A stretch of 5,880 nucleotides of DNA, taken from the NCBI GenBank assembly GCA_021730825.1, contig JAKFYO010000112.1, forward strand, positions 1-5,880, written 5' to 3'. Shown here piece by piece: positions 1 to 5,880 of this stretch. The DNA comes from Hyphomicrobiales bacterium. Its GTDB lineage: Bacteria > Pseudomonadota > Alphaproteobacteria > Rhizobiales > Xanthobacteraceae. The notes under the pieces are model-generated. The model made no database searches. It had not been told where the DNA came from and was given only the letters and a program-made list of their open reading frames with translations. Within the stretch, counting starts at the first letter, position 1, and each line of letters starts with the position of its first letter. The position numbers and the translations under genes are program-made.

Positions 1-1
1 C

Positions 2-526
2 GGCGCGCCGGTATTGCTGATCGACGAACTCGACCGCGCGGATGAAGCGTTCGAGGCGTTTCTCTTGGAAGTGCTTGCGGACTTTCAGGTGACCATCCCG
101 GAATTTGGGACGATCAAGGCCGATACGCCGCCGGTCGTGATAGTGACCTCGAACCGCACCCGCGAAATTCACGATGCGCTCAAGCGGCGCTGCCTCTATC
201 ACTGGATCGATTATCCGGATTTTCCGCGCGAACTTGAAATCGTGAAGACGAAGGTTCCGGGCGCACCCGAGCGGCTTTCGCGCGAGGTCGTCGCTTTCGT
301 GCAGGCGCTTCGGAAAGAAGATCTGTTTAAATCTCCCGGCACGGCCGAAACACTCGACTGGGTTTCGGCGCTGGTTGAGCTGGACGCTCACGCGCTCGAT
401 CCGAACCTGATCGGCGACACGCTCGGTGTGGTGCTGAAATATCAGGACGACGTCGAGCGGATGAATGCGAAGAAAATCGACGCCGTGCTTTCCGCCTCGC
501 GTGAGGCGCTGAAGGCGGCGGGATGA
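2..526 (+). CDS. MoxR-family AAA+ ATPase, CoxD-like (5' truncated by window edge)
   Basis: This is the C-terminal 174 residues of a MoxR-type AAA+ ATPase, open from base 2; the start codon and Walker A motif lie outside the window. The fragment opens with Walker B (VLLIDELDRADEAF, Asp-Glu at bases 23-28). A sensor-1 stretch follows (IVTSNRT, Asn at 152-154), then an arginine-finger-like ALKRRC (Arg-Arg at 185-190). The C-terminal lid carries SPGTAETLDW and LGVVLKYQDDVE, both typical of CoxD-like members as I recall the family. MoxR ATPases use ATP hydrolysis in the cytoplasm to remodel or mature client proteins, usually with a VWA partner. CoxD does this for the Mo-Cu site of CO dehydrogenase. 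The stop overlaps the next start as ATGA, so the two genes are translationally coupled. The family call is firm. The client, and hence a cox gene name, cannot be supported here. Confidence 0.9.
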   Translation, partial: GAPVLLIDELDRADEAFEAFLLEVLADFQVTIPEFGTIKADTPPVVIVTSNRTREIHDALKRRCLYHWIDYPDFPRELEIVKTKVPGAPERLSREVVAFVQALRKEDLFKSPGTAETLDWVSALVELDAHALDPNLIGDTLGVVLKYQDDVERMNAKKIDAVLSASREALKAAG

Positions 527-1716
527 AGGCCGAAAACCAGCTCTTCGATCGTTTGATTGCTTTTGCACGACTGTTGCGCCGCGCTGGCATTCCCGTGGGG
601 CCGGGTGCGGTAATCGACGCGCTCTCCGCGGTCGAAATCGCGGGCATCGGTACGCGTCAGGACTTTTACTGGACGCTACATTCGGTTCTCATCAAGCGGC
701 ACGAGCATCACGCGGTCTTCTACGAGGCGTTTCACCGGTTCTGGCGGCGCGACCAGGTAGATCGCGTGTTGCGCGAGATGCTGCCGGTGACGCGTACCGA
801 AGGCGTGAAAAGCCGCGTCGCGCAGCGGCGCGTCGAGGAAGCGCTCGGGTTGCAGCGGCGCATGCCGAAGCCGCCGAAGCAGAAAGATACTGTCTTCGAC
901 ATGCGCGGCACGATTTCGGACGCCGAAATCCTGCGGCGCAAGGATTTCGCGCAGATGTCGGCAGCCGAGCTTGAGGATGCGCGGCGGATGATCTCGGCGC
1001 TCCGGCTTCCCGACGATGCGGTCGAGACAAGGCGTTTCGCGGCGTCCAGACGTGGCCGGATCGATCTCGCGCGCACATTGCGCACAAGCGTTCGCTCTGG
1101 AGGCGATCTTATCGAACTGCGCTTCAAGGCAAGGCGCGAAAAGCAGCCGCCGGTCGTGGCGCTCGTGGATATTTCCGGCTCGATGAGCGACTACTCGCGC
1201 CCATTGCTGCAGTTTTTTCACATGCTCACGATGAAGCGAAGCCGCGTTTCGACATTTCTGTTCGGGACGAGACTGACGAACGTCACGCGCGCACTCAAGA
1301 CCCGCGATCCTGACGACGCGCTCGCGCTCTGCTCACAAGGGGTTGCCGACTGGGCCGGCGGAACGCGGATTGCCTCGGCGCTGGAAGAATTCAACAAGCG
1401 CTGGTCGCGCCGTGTGCTCTCGCAGGGCGCGACCGTGCTGCTCGTTACCGACGGCCTCGAGCGGGATGGTGGCGGCGAACTGAAACGCGAGATCGACCGA
1501 CTGCACCGTTCCTGCCGCCGCCTGATCTGGCTCAATCCGTTGTTACGCTTCGATGGTTTCGAGGCGAAGGCCGCCGGCATCCGCACCATGCTTCCGCATG
1601 TGGATGAGCTCAGGCCCGTGCACGATCTTTCGAGTCTCGCTTCGCTTTGCGATGCCCTAACGGAAACGCGCGCTTCCCGCGTGCATGATCCGAAGCATTG
1701 GCTTGGCGCCGCCTGA
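523..1716 (+). CDS. VWA domain-containing protein, CoxE-like partner of the MoxR ATPase
   Basis: This 397-residue protein belongs to the CoxE-like VWA family and is about the length I recall for CoxE. The N-terminal half (about residues 1-200) is basic and helical, starting with the LIAFARLLRRAGIPVGPG stretch common in this family. The VWA domain spans about residues 205-390. Its metal-ion-dependent adhesion site looks intact: DISGSMS (Asp216, Ser218, Ser220), Thr281 in AGGTRIASAL, and Asp310 in LLVTDGLERDG. There is no signal peptide or membrane segment, so it should be cytosolic. The ATG at 523 overlaps the upstream stop, and an AAGG about 7 nt before it supports this start. Family knowledge says such proteins act with MoxR ATPases as client adaptors in metal-centre insertion or complex assembly. 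The client is not visible. The acyl-CoA dehydrogenase follows after 30 nt. Confidence 0.93.
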   Translation: MKAENQLFDRLIAFARLLRRAGIPVGPGAVIDALSAVEIAGIGTRQDFYWTLHSVLIKRHEHHAVFYEAFHRFWRRDQVDRVLREMLPVTRTEGVKSRVAQRRVEEALGLQRRMPKPPKQKDTVFDMRGTISDAEILRRKDFAQMSAAELEDARRMISALRLPDDAVETRRFAASRRGRIDLARTLRTSVRSGGDLIELRFKARREKQPPVVALVDISGSMSDYSRPLLQFFHMLTMKRSRVSTFLFGTRLTNVTRALKTRDPDDALALCSQGVADWAGGTRIASALEEFNKRWSRRVLSQGATVLLVTDGLERDGGGELKREIDRLHRSCRRLIWLNPLLRFDGFEAKAAGIRTMLPHVDELRPVHDLSSLASLCDALTETRASRVHDPKHWLGAA

Positions 1717-1734
1717 TCGGGCATCATTGCTGGC

Positions 1735-1739
1735 AGGAG
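1735..1739 (+). promoter_or_regulatory. Shine-Dalgarno site of the acyl-CoA dehydrogenase gene
   Basis: AGGAG lies 7 nt before the ATG at 1747, which is ideal spacing. It is the strongest ribosome binding site in the window and fixes the start of the dehydrogenase. It also suggests that this gene is translated independently of the VWA gene, although probably from the same transcript. Confidence 0.8.
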
Positions 1740-1746
1740 TGACGCC

Positions 1747-2886
1747 ATGCACAAAGCCGCAGAATCCGAAGACGTAAAGATTTTCCGCGATAGCGCGAAG
1801 CGCTTTTTCGAGCGCGAATGCGCGCCGCATGTCGAGCGCTGGGAGCGCGAAGGCATCGTCGATCGCGAAATCTGGAACAAGGCGGGGGCTGCGGGCCTGC
1901 TTTGCGCGATGATCCCGGACGAATACGGCGGGGCGGGCGGCACATTCGCGCACGAGAAAGTGCTGATCGAAGAAATGATCCGCGCCGGCGTCACCGGTTG
2001 GGGCAATGCGGTGCATAGCGGGATCGTCGCGCCCTATCTTCTGCATTACGGCTCAGAGGAGCAAAAGAAAAAATGGCTGCCGAAACTGGCCAGCGGCGAG
2101 TTAGTCGCAGCCATTGCTATGACCGAGCCCGGCACCGGCTCTGACCTGCAAGCCGTAAGGACGACGGCGAAGCTCGACGGCAACCAATATGTGATTAACG
2201 GGCAAAAGACTTTCATCACGAACGGACAACATGCGGGGCTTGTCTGCGTCGTCGCCAAGACCGACCCGAAAGAAGGCGCGAAAGGCGTCTCGCTGATCAT
2301 GGTCGAAGTGGACGACGTCGAAGGGTATCGCCGCGGCCGCAATCTCGAAAAAATCGGCCTGCATGCGCAGGATACTTCAGAACTTTTTTTCGACGACGTG
2401 CGCGTGCCGACCGCTAATTTGCTTGGCGACCGCGAGGGCCTCGGCTTCATTCAGTTGATGCAGCAACTGCCACAGGAGCGCCTCGTGATCGCGATTCAGG
2501 CGGTTGCGGCCATGGAGCGCGCAGTCGAAATCACGATTGCCTACACGAAAGACCGCAAGGCCTTCGGCAAGAGGCTGCTCGACTTTCAGAACACACGCTT
2601 CAAGCTTGCCGAATGCAAGACGGAAGCCGCGGTCGCGCGTAGTTTCGTCGAGGATTGCACGGAGCGCCTTCTGCAAGGAAAGCTCGACGTGCAGACTGCC
2701 GCCATGGCGAAATGGTGGACCACGCAAAAGCAGAGCGAGATTGCCGACGAATGCCTCCAGTTGTTTGGCGGCTACGGCTATATGAAGGAATATCCGATCT
2801 CGCGGATGTGGACGGATTCCCGCGTACAGAAAATATACGGCGGAACCAACGAGATCATGAAGGAATTGATCGGGCGCTCGCTTTAA
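1747..2886 (+). CDS. Acyl-CoA dehydrogenase, long-chain (LCAD/ACADL) type
   Basis: This 379-residue flavoprotein oxidises an acyl-CoA to the trans-2-enoyl-CoA, the first step of beta-oxidation, passing electrons to an electron-transfer flavoprotein. The usual three domains are complete: an N-terminal helical domain (about 1-115), a middle beta-barrel (about 120-215) and a C-terminal helical domain (about 225-375). Family signature 1 is AMTEPGTGSDLQA (residues 124-136). Signature 2 begins QLFGGYGYMKEYP (from residue 338). The C-terminal position that carries the base in medium- and short-chain enzymes (YEGT) is Gly365 here (IYGGTNEIMKELIGR). Instead Glu244 in LPQERLVIA matches the helix-G glutamate of LCAD and isovaleryl-CoA dehydrogenase. 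Both segments closely resemble mammalian LCAD as I remember it, so a long- or branched-chain substrate is the best guess. The start is set by the AGGAG site. The histidine phosphatase gene begins 16 nt downstream. Confidence 0.95.
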   Translation: MHKAAESEDVKIFRDSAKRFFERECAPHVERWEREGIVDREIWNKAGAAGLLCAMIPDEYGGAGGTFAHEKVLIEEMIRAGVTGWGNAVHSGIVAPYLLHYGSEEQKKKWLPKLASGELVAAIAMTEPGTGSDLQAVRTTAKLDGNQYVINGQKTFITNGQHAGLVCVVAKTDPKEGAKGVSLIMVEVDDVEGYRRGRNLEKIGLHAQDTSELFFDDVRVPTANLLGDREGLGFIQLMQQLPQERLVIAIQAVAAMERAVEITIAYTKDRKAFGKRLLDFQNTRFKLAECKTEAAVARSFVEDCTERLLQGKLDVQTAAMAKWWTTQKQSEIADECLQLFGGYGYMKEYPISRMWTDSRVQKIYGGTNEIMKELIGRSL

Positions 2887-2902
2887 GGCTAGAAGCTGCC
2901 CC

Positions 2903-3580
2903 ATGAATCAAGAAGCACCGCATGTCACGCGCTGGTGGTGGGTCCGCCACGCACCGGTTCCCGACACAGTCAATATATACGGCCAGAACGACGTCGATTC
3001 CGATACCAGCGACCGGAACGTCTTCGAATCGCTCGCGCGCGAATTGCCGCGTGGCGGCGCGTGGTTCACGAGCAACCTGAAGCGCACGCACCAGACCGCT
3101 GAGGCGATCATAAAGGCGATGGTCGAGGAAGATCCGGCGAGCGCTTCCCGAGTGCCGATTACCGAGTTCGCCGAACAACATCTCGGCGAGTGGCAGGGGC
3201 TGAACCGCGCCGAGTTTTTCGCCTCGCGCGCCAACCTTTCGCATCCGTTCTGGTTCGGGCCGGCATCGGAGCGTGCGCCTGGCGGCGAAAGCTTCGACGA
3301 TCTTTATGCGCGCGTTGCGCCGGCAATCGAACGGATCAGTAGCGAGAATATCAATCGCGACATCATCGCGGTAACCCACGGCGGCACGATCAAGGCCGCG
3401 ATCGGTCATTCGTTGAAACTTTCAACCGATGCAGCGCTTGCGTTCGCGATCGACAATTGTTCGATCACGCGGCTCGACCAGCTCGGCACGGGTACGAATT
3501 CGCTCTGGCGGGTCGCTTCGATCAATCATCGCCCCTGGACGGGGATGGAGTCGATCCGTGTGGCCTCGGTCATGGCCTAG
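2903..3580 (+). CDS. Histidine phosphatase superfamily protein (phosphoglycerate mutase-like)
   Basis: This 225-residue protein belongs to the histidine phosphatase superfamily, whose members move or remove phosphate through a phosphohistidine. The N-terminal motif is VRHAP, with Arg15 and nucleophile His16, in the RHA rather than RHG form and directly after three tryptophans. Arg61 in SNLKRTHQTAEAI is the second phosphate-pocket arginine. Glu91 in FAEQHLGEWQGL is the likely proton donor. His159 in AVTHGGTIKAAIGHSL completes the site. All core residues are present, so it should be active. There is no signal peptide, so it should be cytosolic. It starts 16 nt after the dehydrogenase stop, with only a weak AGAAG at 2891-2895 as ribosome site, so it is probably co-transcribed and last in the unit. 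The substrate cannot be read from sequence; a small phosphorylated metabolite or a phosphoprotein is possible. Confidence 0.9.
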   Translation: MNQEAPHVTRWWWVRHAPVPDTVNIYGQNDVDSDTSDRNVFESLARELPRGGAWFTSNLKRTHQTAEAIIKAMVEEDPASASRVPITEFAEQHLGEWQGLNRAEFFASRANLSHPFWFGPASERAPGGESFDDLYARVAPAIERISSENINRDIIAVTHGGTIKAAIGHSLKLSTDAALAFAIDNCSITRLDQLGTGTNSLWRVASINHRPWTGMESIRVASVMA

Positions 3581-3596
3581 CAAGGTCTGGCATAGC

Positions 3597-3630
3597 AATC
3601 GGCCCGCTAAGAAGCGGACCGATTTTCTTT
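3597..3630 (+). terminator. Rho-independent terminator of the four-gene + strand unit
   Basis: Arms at 3597-3608 and 3613-3624 form a 12-bp stem with a single C-A mismatch and an AAGA loop. The tail at 3623-3630 reads TTTTCTTT, and another T-run follows at 3634-3639. It begins 17 nt after the phosphatase stop. On the - strand the hairpin also lies just beyond the chemoreceptor stop at 3652, but no T-run follows it in that direction. It should therefore work mainly for the + strand unit and at best weakly for the convergent gene. Confidence 0.85.
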
Positions 3631-3651
3631 CCAGTTTTTGTTAGTGGCGCT

Positions 3652-5034
3652 TCAGGCTTTTTTCGCGACCGCAAGGTCGTGAAACTTGCGCGTGCCTTCG
3701 TAATTCGTCGCGGCTGCGAAGAGCGAATCCATCGCATTTGCGACTTCGCCGGTGGAGCCGGTGAGATCGCGCGACGACGCGAGAACGGTGCCTGCCGCGG
3801 TTTTGGTCTTGGCGATCGTTTCCTCGACGGTCTTCATCGCGTTTGCGACCGTGCTTGCATTCGAGGCGGCGGCTATGGCGCTTTCTGCGATGTTGCCGGT
3901 TGCGGCGGCCTGCTCGTTCAGAGCGGAAGCGATCATTTCGGCGGTGCGAGCGATGTCCGAAATCGTGTCGCCAGTGCTCGCGATCTCGCCTACCGAGCGG
4001 CGGGTCGCTTCCTCGATCATTGCAATTTGCTGACCGATTTCAGTGGTTGCTTTCGAGGTCTGGGTCGCGAGCGATTTCACTTCGCTTGCCACGACGGCAA
4101 AGCCGCGGCCTGCCTCGCCTGCGCGCGCGGCTTCGATGGTGGCGTTGAGCGCGAGCAAATTTGTCTGGCTCGCGATTTCCGAAATCAGGCCGGCAACGGA
4201 GCCGATCTTGTCCACCGCTTCGGAAAGCGAACGGATCGTGACATTCGTGTGCTCTGCGTGCGTTACCGCCTCGCGCGCGAGGTTCGCGCTATTTGATGCC
4301 TGATCGTGAATGCTTGCGATCGAGGCATTCAATTCTTCGGTCGCAGCGGCAATCGTACCGACATTGGCAGCCGTGCCCGAAGCTGCTTCCGCCACCGTGT
4401 TCGACTGTTCGGAAGCGGAGTTTGCGAGCAGTGTCAGGTCATCCGAAGTCGTGCTTAACCGGTCGACCGCATTCGACACAGAGCGGCGCACGGTCTGGAT
4501 TGTGGTACCGAAATTCTGTATGGCCGCGCCGATCCGGTCGCCGTCGTTCCGCGAATTGCGGAGTTGAAAATTATAATGGATCGAAACCGCTGTTGCGGTA
4601 TCTAGATTAAGGATCCGGCTTGCGATGTCGAACAGGTGCACGGCTTTGGCGCGGGGCATCATGCGCTTCTTTGCGAGCAGTGCGCCGAATTCCTGTAATA
4701 GGTTGGCGTTCATGCCCGGCCGGCTGCGAATGTCGTGGCCGATTTCTTTTTCCTCGAGCGCGCGCTGGTGGGTGTCCTGTGCCCATTGCTGGTCCAGCGG
4801 ATTGCAGAAAAGACGCTCGGTGTATTTTATGATTTGCTGTTTGTATTTTTCTCCGTCTTTCTTCATCAGTTGAATGAAGAAAGGTGCGTGATTCATTACA
4901 AGCGCAAAATGGCGGTCAATGATCTCCGGAAGATGCGGTTCCAGCAGATCCCAGACCGCTCGCCGCGAGGCGAGCGTTTCCTGGCCGATCTGGAAGAGGT
5001 TCAGGGCAATCCGGTAAGCGCTTGGAATCGTCAT
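3652..5034 (-). CDS. Soluble methyl-accepting chemotaxis protein with protoglobin-like N-terminal domain
   Basis: This 460-residue chemoreceptor has no hydrophobic membrane segment, no periplasmic domain and no clear HAMP domain, so it should be cytoplasmic. Residues about 10-158 form a helical domain resembling globin-coupled sensors. It runs from [18 protein letters not shown] (26-43) to [17 protein letters not shown] (138-154), which fits the end of the protoglobin domain. Where HemAT-type sensors have the proximal heme ligand in H-x-x-I-G, this protein has E95-K-E-I-G99. Residues about 180-445 are the signalling coiled coil, with a conserved tip [18 protein letters not shown] (290-307) for binding CheA/CheW. 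Candidate methylation sites are E233-E234 and E374-Q375. The C-terminus (LAVAKKA) lacks the NWETF-like tether for CheR/CheB. The start lacks a good Shine-Dalgarno, but ATG at 5034 gives a complete sensor domain. Identity as a receptor is firm; the globin assignment is by eye. Confidence 0.92.
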   Translation of the reverse strand: MTIPSAYRIALNLFQIGQETLASRRAVWDLLEPHLPEIIDRHFALVMNHAPFFIQLMKKDGEKYKQQIIKYTERLFCNPLDQQWAQDTHQRALEEKEIGHDIRSRPGMNANLLQEFGALLAKKRMMPRAKAVHLFDIASRILNLDTATAVSIHYNFQLRNSRNDGDRIGAAIQNFGTTIQTVRRSVSNAVDRLSTTSDDLTLLANSASEQSNTVAEAASGTAANVGTIAAATEELNASIASIHDQASNSANLAREAVTHAEHTNVTIRSLSEAVDKIGSVAGLISEIASQTNLLALNATIEAARAGEAGRGFAVVASEVKSLATQTSKATTEIGQQIAMIEEATRRSVGEIASTGDTISDIARTAEMIASALNEQAAATGNIAESAIAAASNASTVANAMKTVEETIAKTKTAAGTVLASSRDLTGSTGEVANAMDSLFAAATNYEGTRKFHDLAVAKKA

Positions 5035-5080
5035 TTGGGATGTCGCTGGCGTGGCGAATGACCAAACTAGAGCCGTATCG

Positions 5081-5096
5081 TTAATCGCTTCTTAAC
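5081..5096 (-). promoter_or_regulatory. Predicted CtrA binding site upstream of the chemoreceptor gene
   Basis: TTAA, seven bases (5085-5091), then TTAAC exactly matches the alphaproteobacterial CtrA consensus TTAA-N7-TTAAC. The full consensus, including the final C, reads on the + strand. The - strand also reads as TTAA-N7-TTAA, because the site is a dyad with arms CGTTAA (5079-5084) and TTAACG (5092-5097). It ends 46 nt before the ATG at 5034. On the - strand a possible -35 (TTAAGA, 5095-5090) overlaps it, and a weak -10 (TCTAGT, 5071-5066) lies 18 nt on. CtrA is known to control motility and chemotaxis genes in this class, which fits the gene downstream. The match is seen directly; binding is inferred. 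Confidence 0.55.
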
Positions 5097-5122
5097 GGTT
5101 GGAACGCCTACGAAAGCGCGGT

Positions 5123-5722
5123 CTAAAGGGGCTTTCTTGCGAGCCAATCGGTCCCGCGGCGATAGAGTTGCTCAAGCTCCGATCCTTCGATGCCGGGCAT
5201 GTCCGGCTTCACGTTATAGCCGATACGGCTCTGCAAGTAGGCGAGGTGGCGGTAGCCTTCCGGGAATCGCGCCAGCAATTCCTTGTCGAGTTCGAGCCGG
5301 GCCGAAGGATCGACCGGGTCGAGCCGGTCCTTTTCGTAGATCGGCTGGCGCAGCACCAGGCCCCAGCGGCCGTCGCGATGCTCGAAGAAATCGTAGAAGC
5401 GGCCGGTGCAGACCACATCGCAGATCACACCTTCGACCGGTGCGCGTTGCGAGATCGTCATTTTCGTCTGCGCGATCGCGCGGTCGCCTTTCACGTCGAT
5501 CGTGCTGCCGCCGAGAAAATGCAGAATGCGAACGCCTTTGGCCCAGCCGGCGTCGTTCATGGCGATGAATTCTTCAAAGCTGCCCTGAAACCAGGTCGCC
5601 ATCATCCGTCCGTCGGAATGCCATACGGTGCGGAAGCGGTCCCACAGGCGTGCGTCGCGCCAGATCGCCCAGTTCTCGACGAGTTCGCGGATGATGCGCC
5701 GGTCGGAAACTTCGTCGCGCAT
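5123..5722 (-). CDS. SnoaL-like / NTF2-family protein
   Basis: This 199-residue protein has the cone-shaped NTF2-like fold, SnoaL type, over about residues 1-130. It opens with a helix ending RELVENWAIWRD (12-23), then TVWHSDGRMMATWFQG (32-47), LHFLGG with His68, and a later strand segment CTGRFYDFFEHRDGRWGLV. A conserved-looking C-terminal extension follows, including LRQPIYEKDRLDPVDP and FPEGYRHLAYLQSRIGY. Family members include small-molecule isomerases, cyclases and dehydratases as well as non-catalytic binding proteins, so the reaction is not predictable. The ATG at 5722 is preferred over a TTG one codon upstream because it forms a TGATG junction with the upstream hydrolase stop, implying translational coupling. 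There is no signal peptide. Its neighbour suggests a role in the same catabolic pathway as the FAH-family enzyme. Confidence 0.85.
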   Translation of the reverse strand: MRDEVSDRRIIRELVENWAIWRDARLWDRFRTVWHSDGRMMATWFQGSFEEFIAMNDAGWAKGVRILHFLGGSTIDVKGDRAIAQTKMTISQRAPVEGVICDVVCTGRFYDFFEHRDGRWGLVLRQPIYEKDRLDPVDPSARLELDKELLARFPEGYRHLAYLQSRIGYNVKPDMPGIEGSELEQLYRRGTDWLARKPL

Positions 5723-5880
5723 CAACGCACCTTCACTTCCATCGCACCGATATGCTCGATCGTTGCGATGATGGTATCGCCCGGTTGAATTTCGCTGACG
5801 CCTTCCGGAGTGCCGGTCATGATGACATCGCCGGGATGAAGTGCATAAACATTTGAAAGGCGTGCGATGAGGTCGGGAAT
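5722..5880 (-). CDS. Fumarylacetoacetate hydrolase (FAH) family protein, C-terminal fragment
   Basis: The last 52 residues of a FAH-family enzyme read in frame from the window edge to TGA at 5724-5722; the start lies beyond 5880. The visible part holds the family hallmark VIMTGTPEGVSEIQPGD, followed by the short terminal strands IIATIEHIGAMEVKV. FAH-family enzymes are metal-dependent and hydrolyse C-C bonds in acylpyruvates, or act as hydratases or decarboxylases, commonly late in aromatic ring or sugar-acid breakdown. The metal-binding residues lie in the missing part, so the specific activity cannot be chosen. The stop shares one base with the next start (TGATG), so it is coupled to the SnoaL-like gene. 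Family assignment is firm despite the short fragment. Confidence 0.88.
   Translation of the reverse strand: MPDLIARLSNVYALHPGDVIMTGTPEGVSEIQPGDTIIATIEHIGAMEVKVR

Noticed and set aside
2..1716. Naming the first two genes coxD and coxE
   Set aside because: The resemblance is at family level only. No CO dehydrogenase structural gene is in the window, and such pairs also occur away from cox clusters.
1218..2006. 262-codon open frame on the - strand across the VWA/dehydrogenase junction
   Set aside because: It is Ser/Arg/Pro-rich with no domain, and it lies antisense to two well-supported genes.
2377..2904. 175-codon open frame on the - strand inside the dehydrogenase gene
   Set aside because: It is antisense to the conserved C-terminal domain of the dehydrogenase, a typical mirror frame in GC-rich coding DNA.
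3457..4296. 279-codon open frame on the + strand opposite the chemoreceptor gene
   Set aside because: It is antisense to a clearly coding - strand gene, its translation is low-complexity and rich in Arg, Gly and Cys without any recognisable domain, and it begins inside the phosphatase gene.
5112..5136. Inverted repeat GAAAGC/GCTTTC as a terminator for the SnoaL-like gene
   Set aside because: The stem is only 6 bp with a 13-nt loop, it overlaps the 3' end of the gene, and no T-run follows on the - strand.
5099..5788. 229-codon open frame on the + strand opposite the SnoaL-like gene
   Set aside because: It is a GC-rich shadow frame. The - strand reading gives a recognisable NTF2-like protein and a coupled FAH-family end, which this frame would contradict.

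Overview
The window is GC-rich, gene-dense DNA that reads as chromosome of an alphaproteobacterium, probably Hyphomicrobiales/Rhizobiales. The taxonomic call is an inference from base composition, the style of the encoded proteins (a CoxD/CoxE-like pair, an alphaproteobacterial soluble chemoreceptor, a FAH/NTF2 pair) and a CtrA-type TTAA-N7-TTAAC box. No tRNA, rRNA, CRISPR array, insertion sequence or obvious mobile element was seen.

Positions 2-3580 (+ strand) look like one transcription unit of four genes. They are the C-terminal part of a MoxR-family AAA+ ATPase, a CoxE-like von Willebrand A (VWA) protein joined to it by an ATGA overlap, an acyl-CoA dehydrogenase of the long-chain (LCAD) type 30 nt further on, and a histidine-phosphatase-superfamily protein 16 nt after that. 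A hairpin with a T-rich tail at 3597-3630 closes the unit. The ATPase and VWA protein should work together as a chaperone-like remodelling pair. Their client is unknown, because no carbon monoxide dehydrogenase or other obvious target gene lies in the window.

Positions 3652-5034 (- strand, convergent with the first unit) encode a soluble, membrane-free methyl-accepting chemotaxis protein. Its N-terminal helical domain resembles the protoglobin/globin-coupled sensor fold, but the usual proximal heme histidine seems to be a glutamate. An exact CtrA consensus sits 47-62 nt upstream of the start codon, in the 88-nt gap before the gene.

Positions 5123-5880 (- strand) hold the end of a fumarylacetoacetate-hydrolase-family gene, cut by the window edge. 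It is translationally coupled through a TGATG junction to a SnoaL/NTF2-like gene. This looks like part of a catabolic operon whose upstream genes lie outside the window.

Most of the content belongs to known families. The points most worth a second look are the CtrA box on the chemoreceptor, the apparent loss of the heme ligand in its sensor domain, and the pairing of a MoxR-VWA module with fatty acyl-CoA oxidation. I did not find a clearly unprecedented system.
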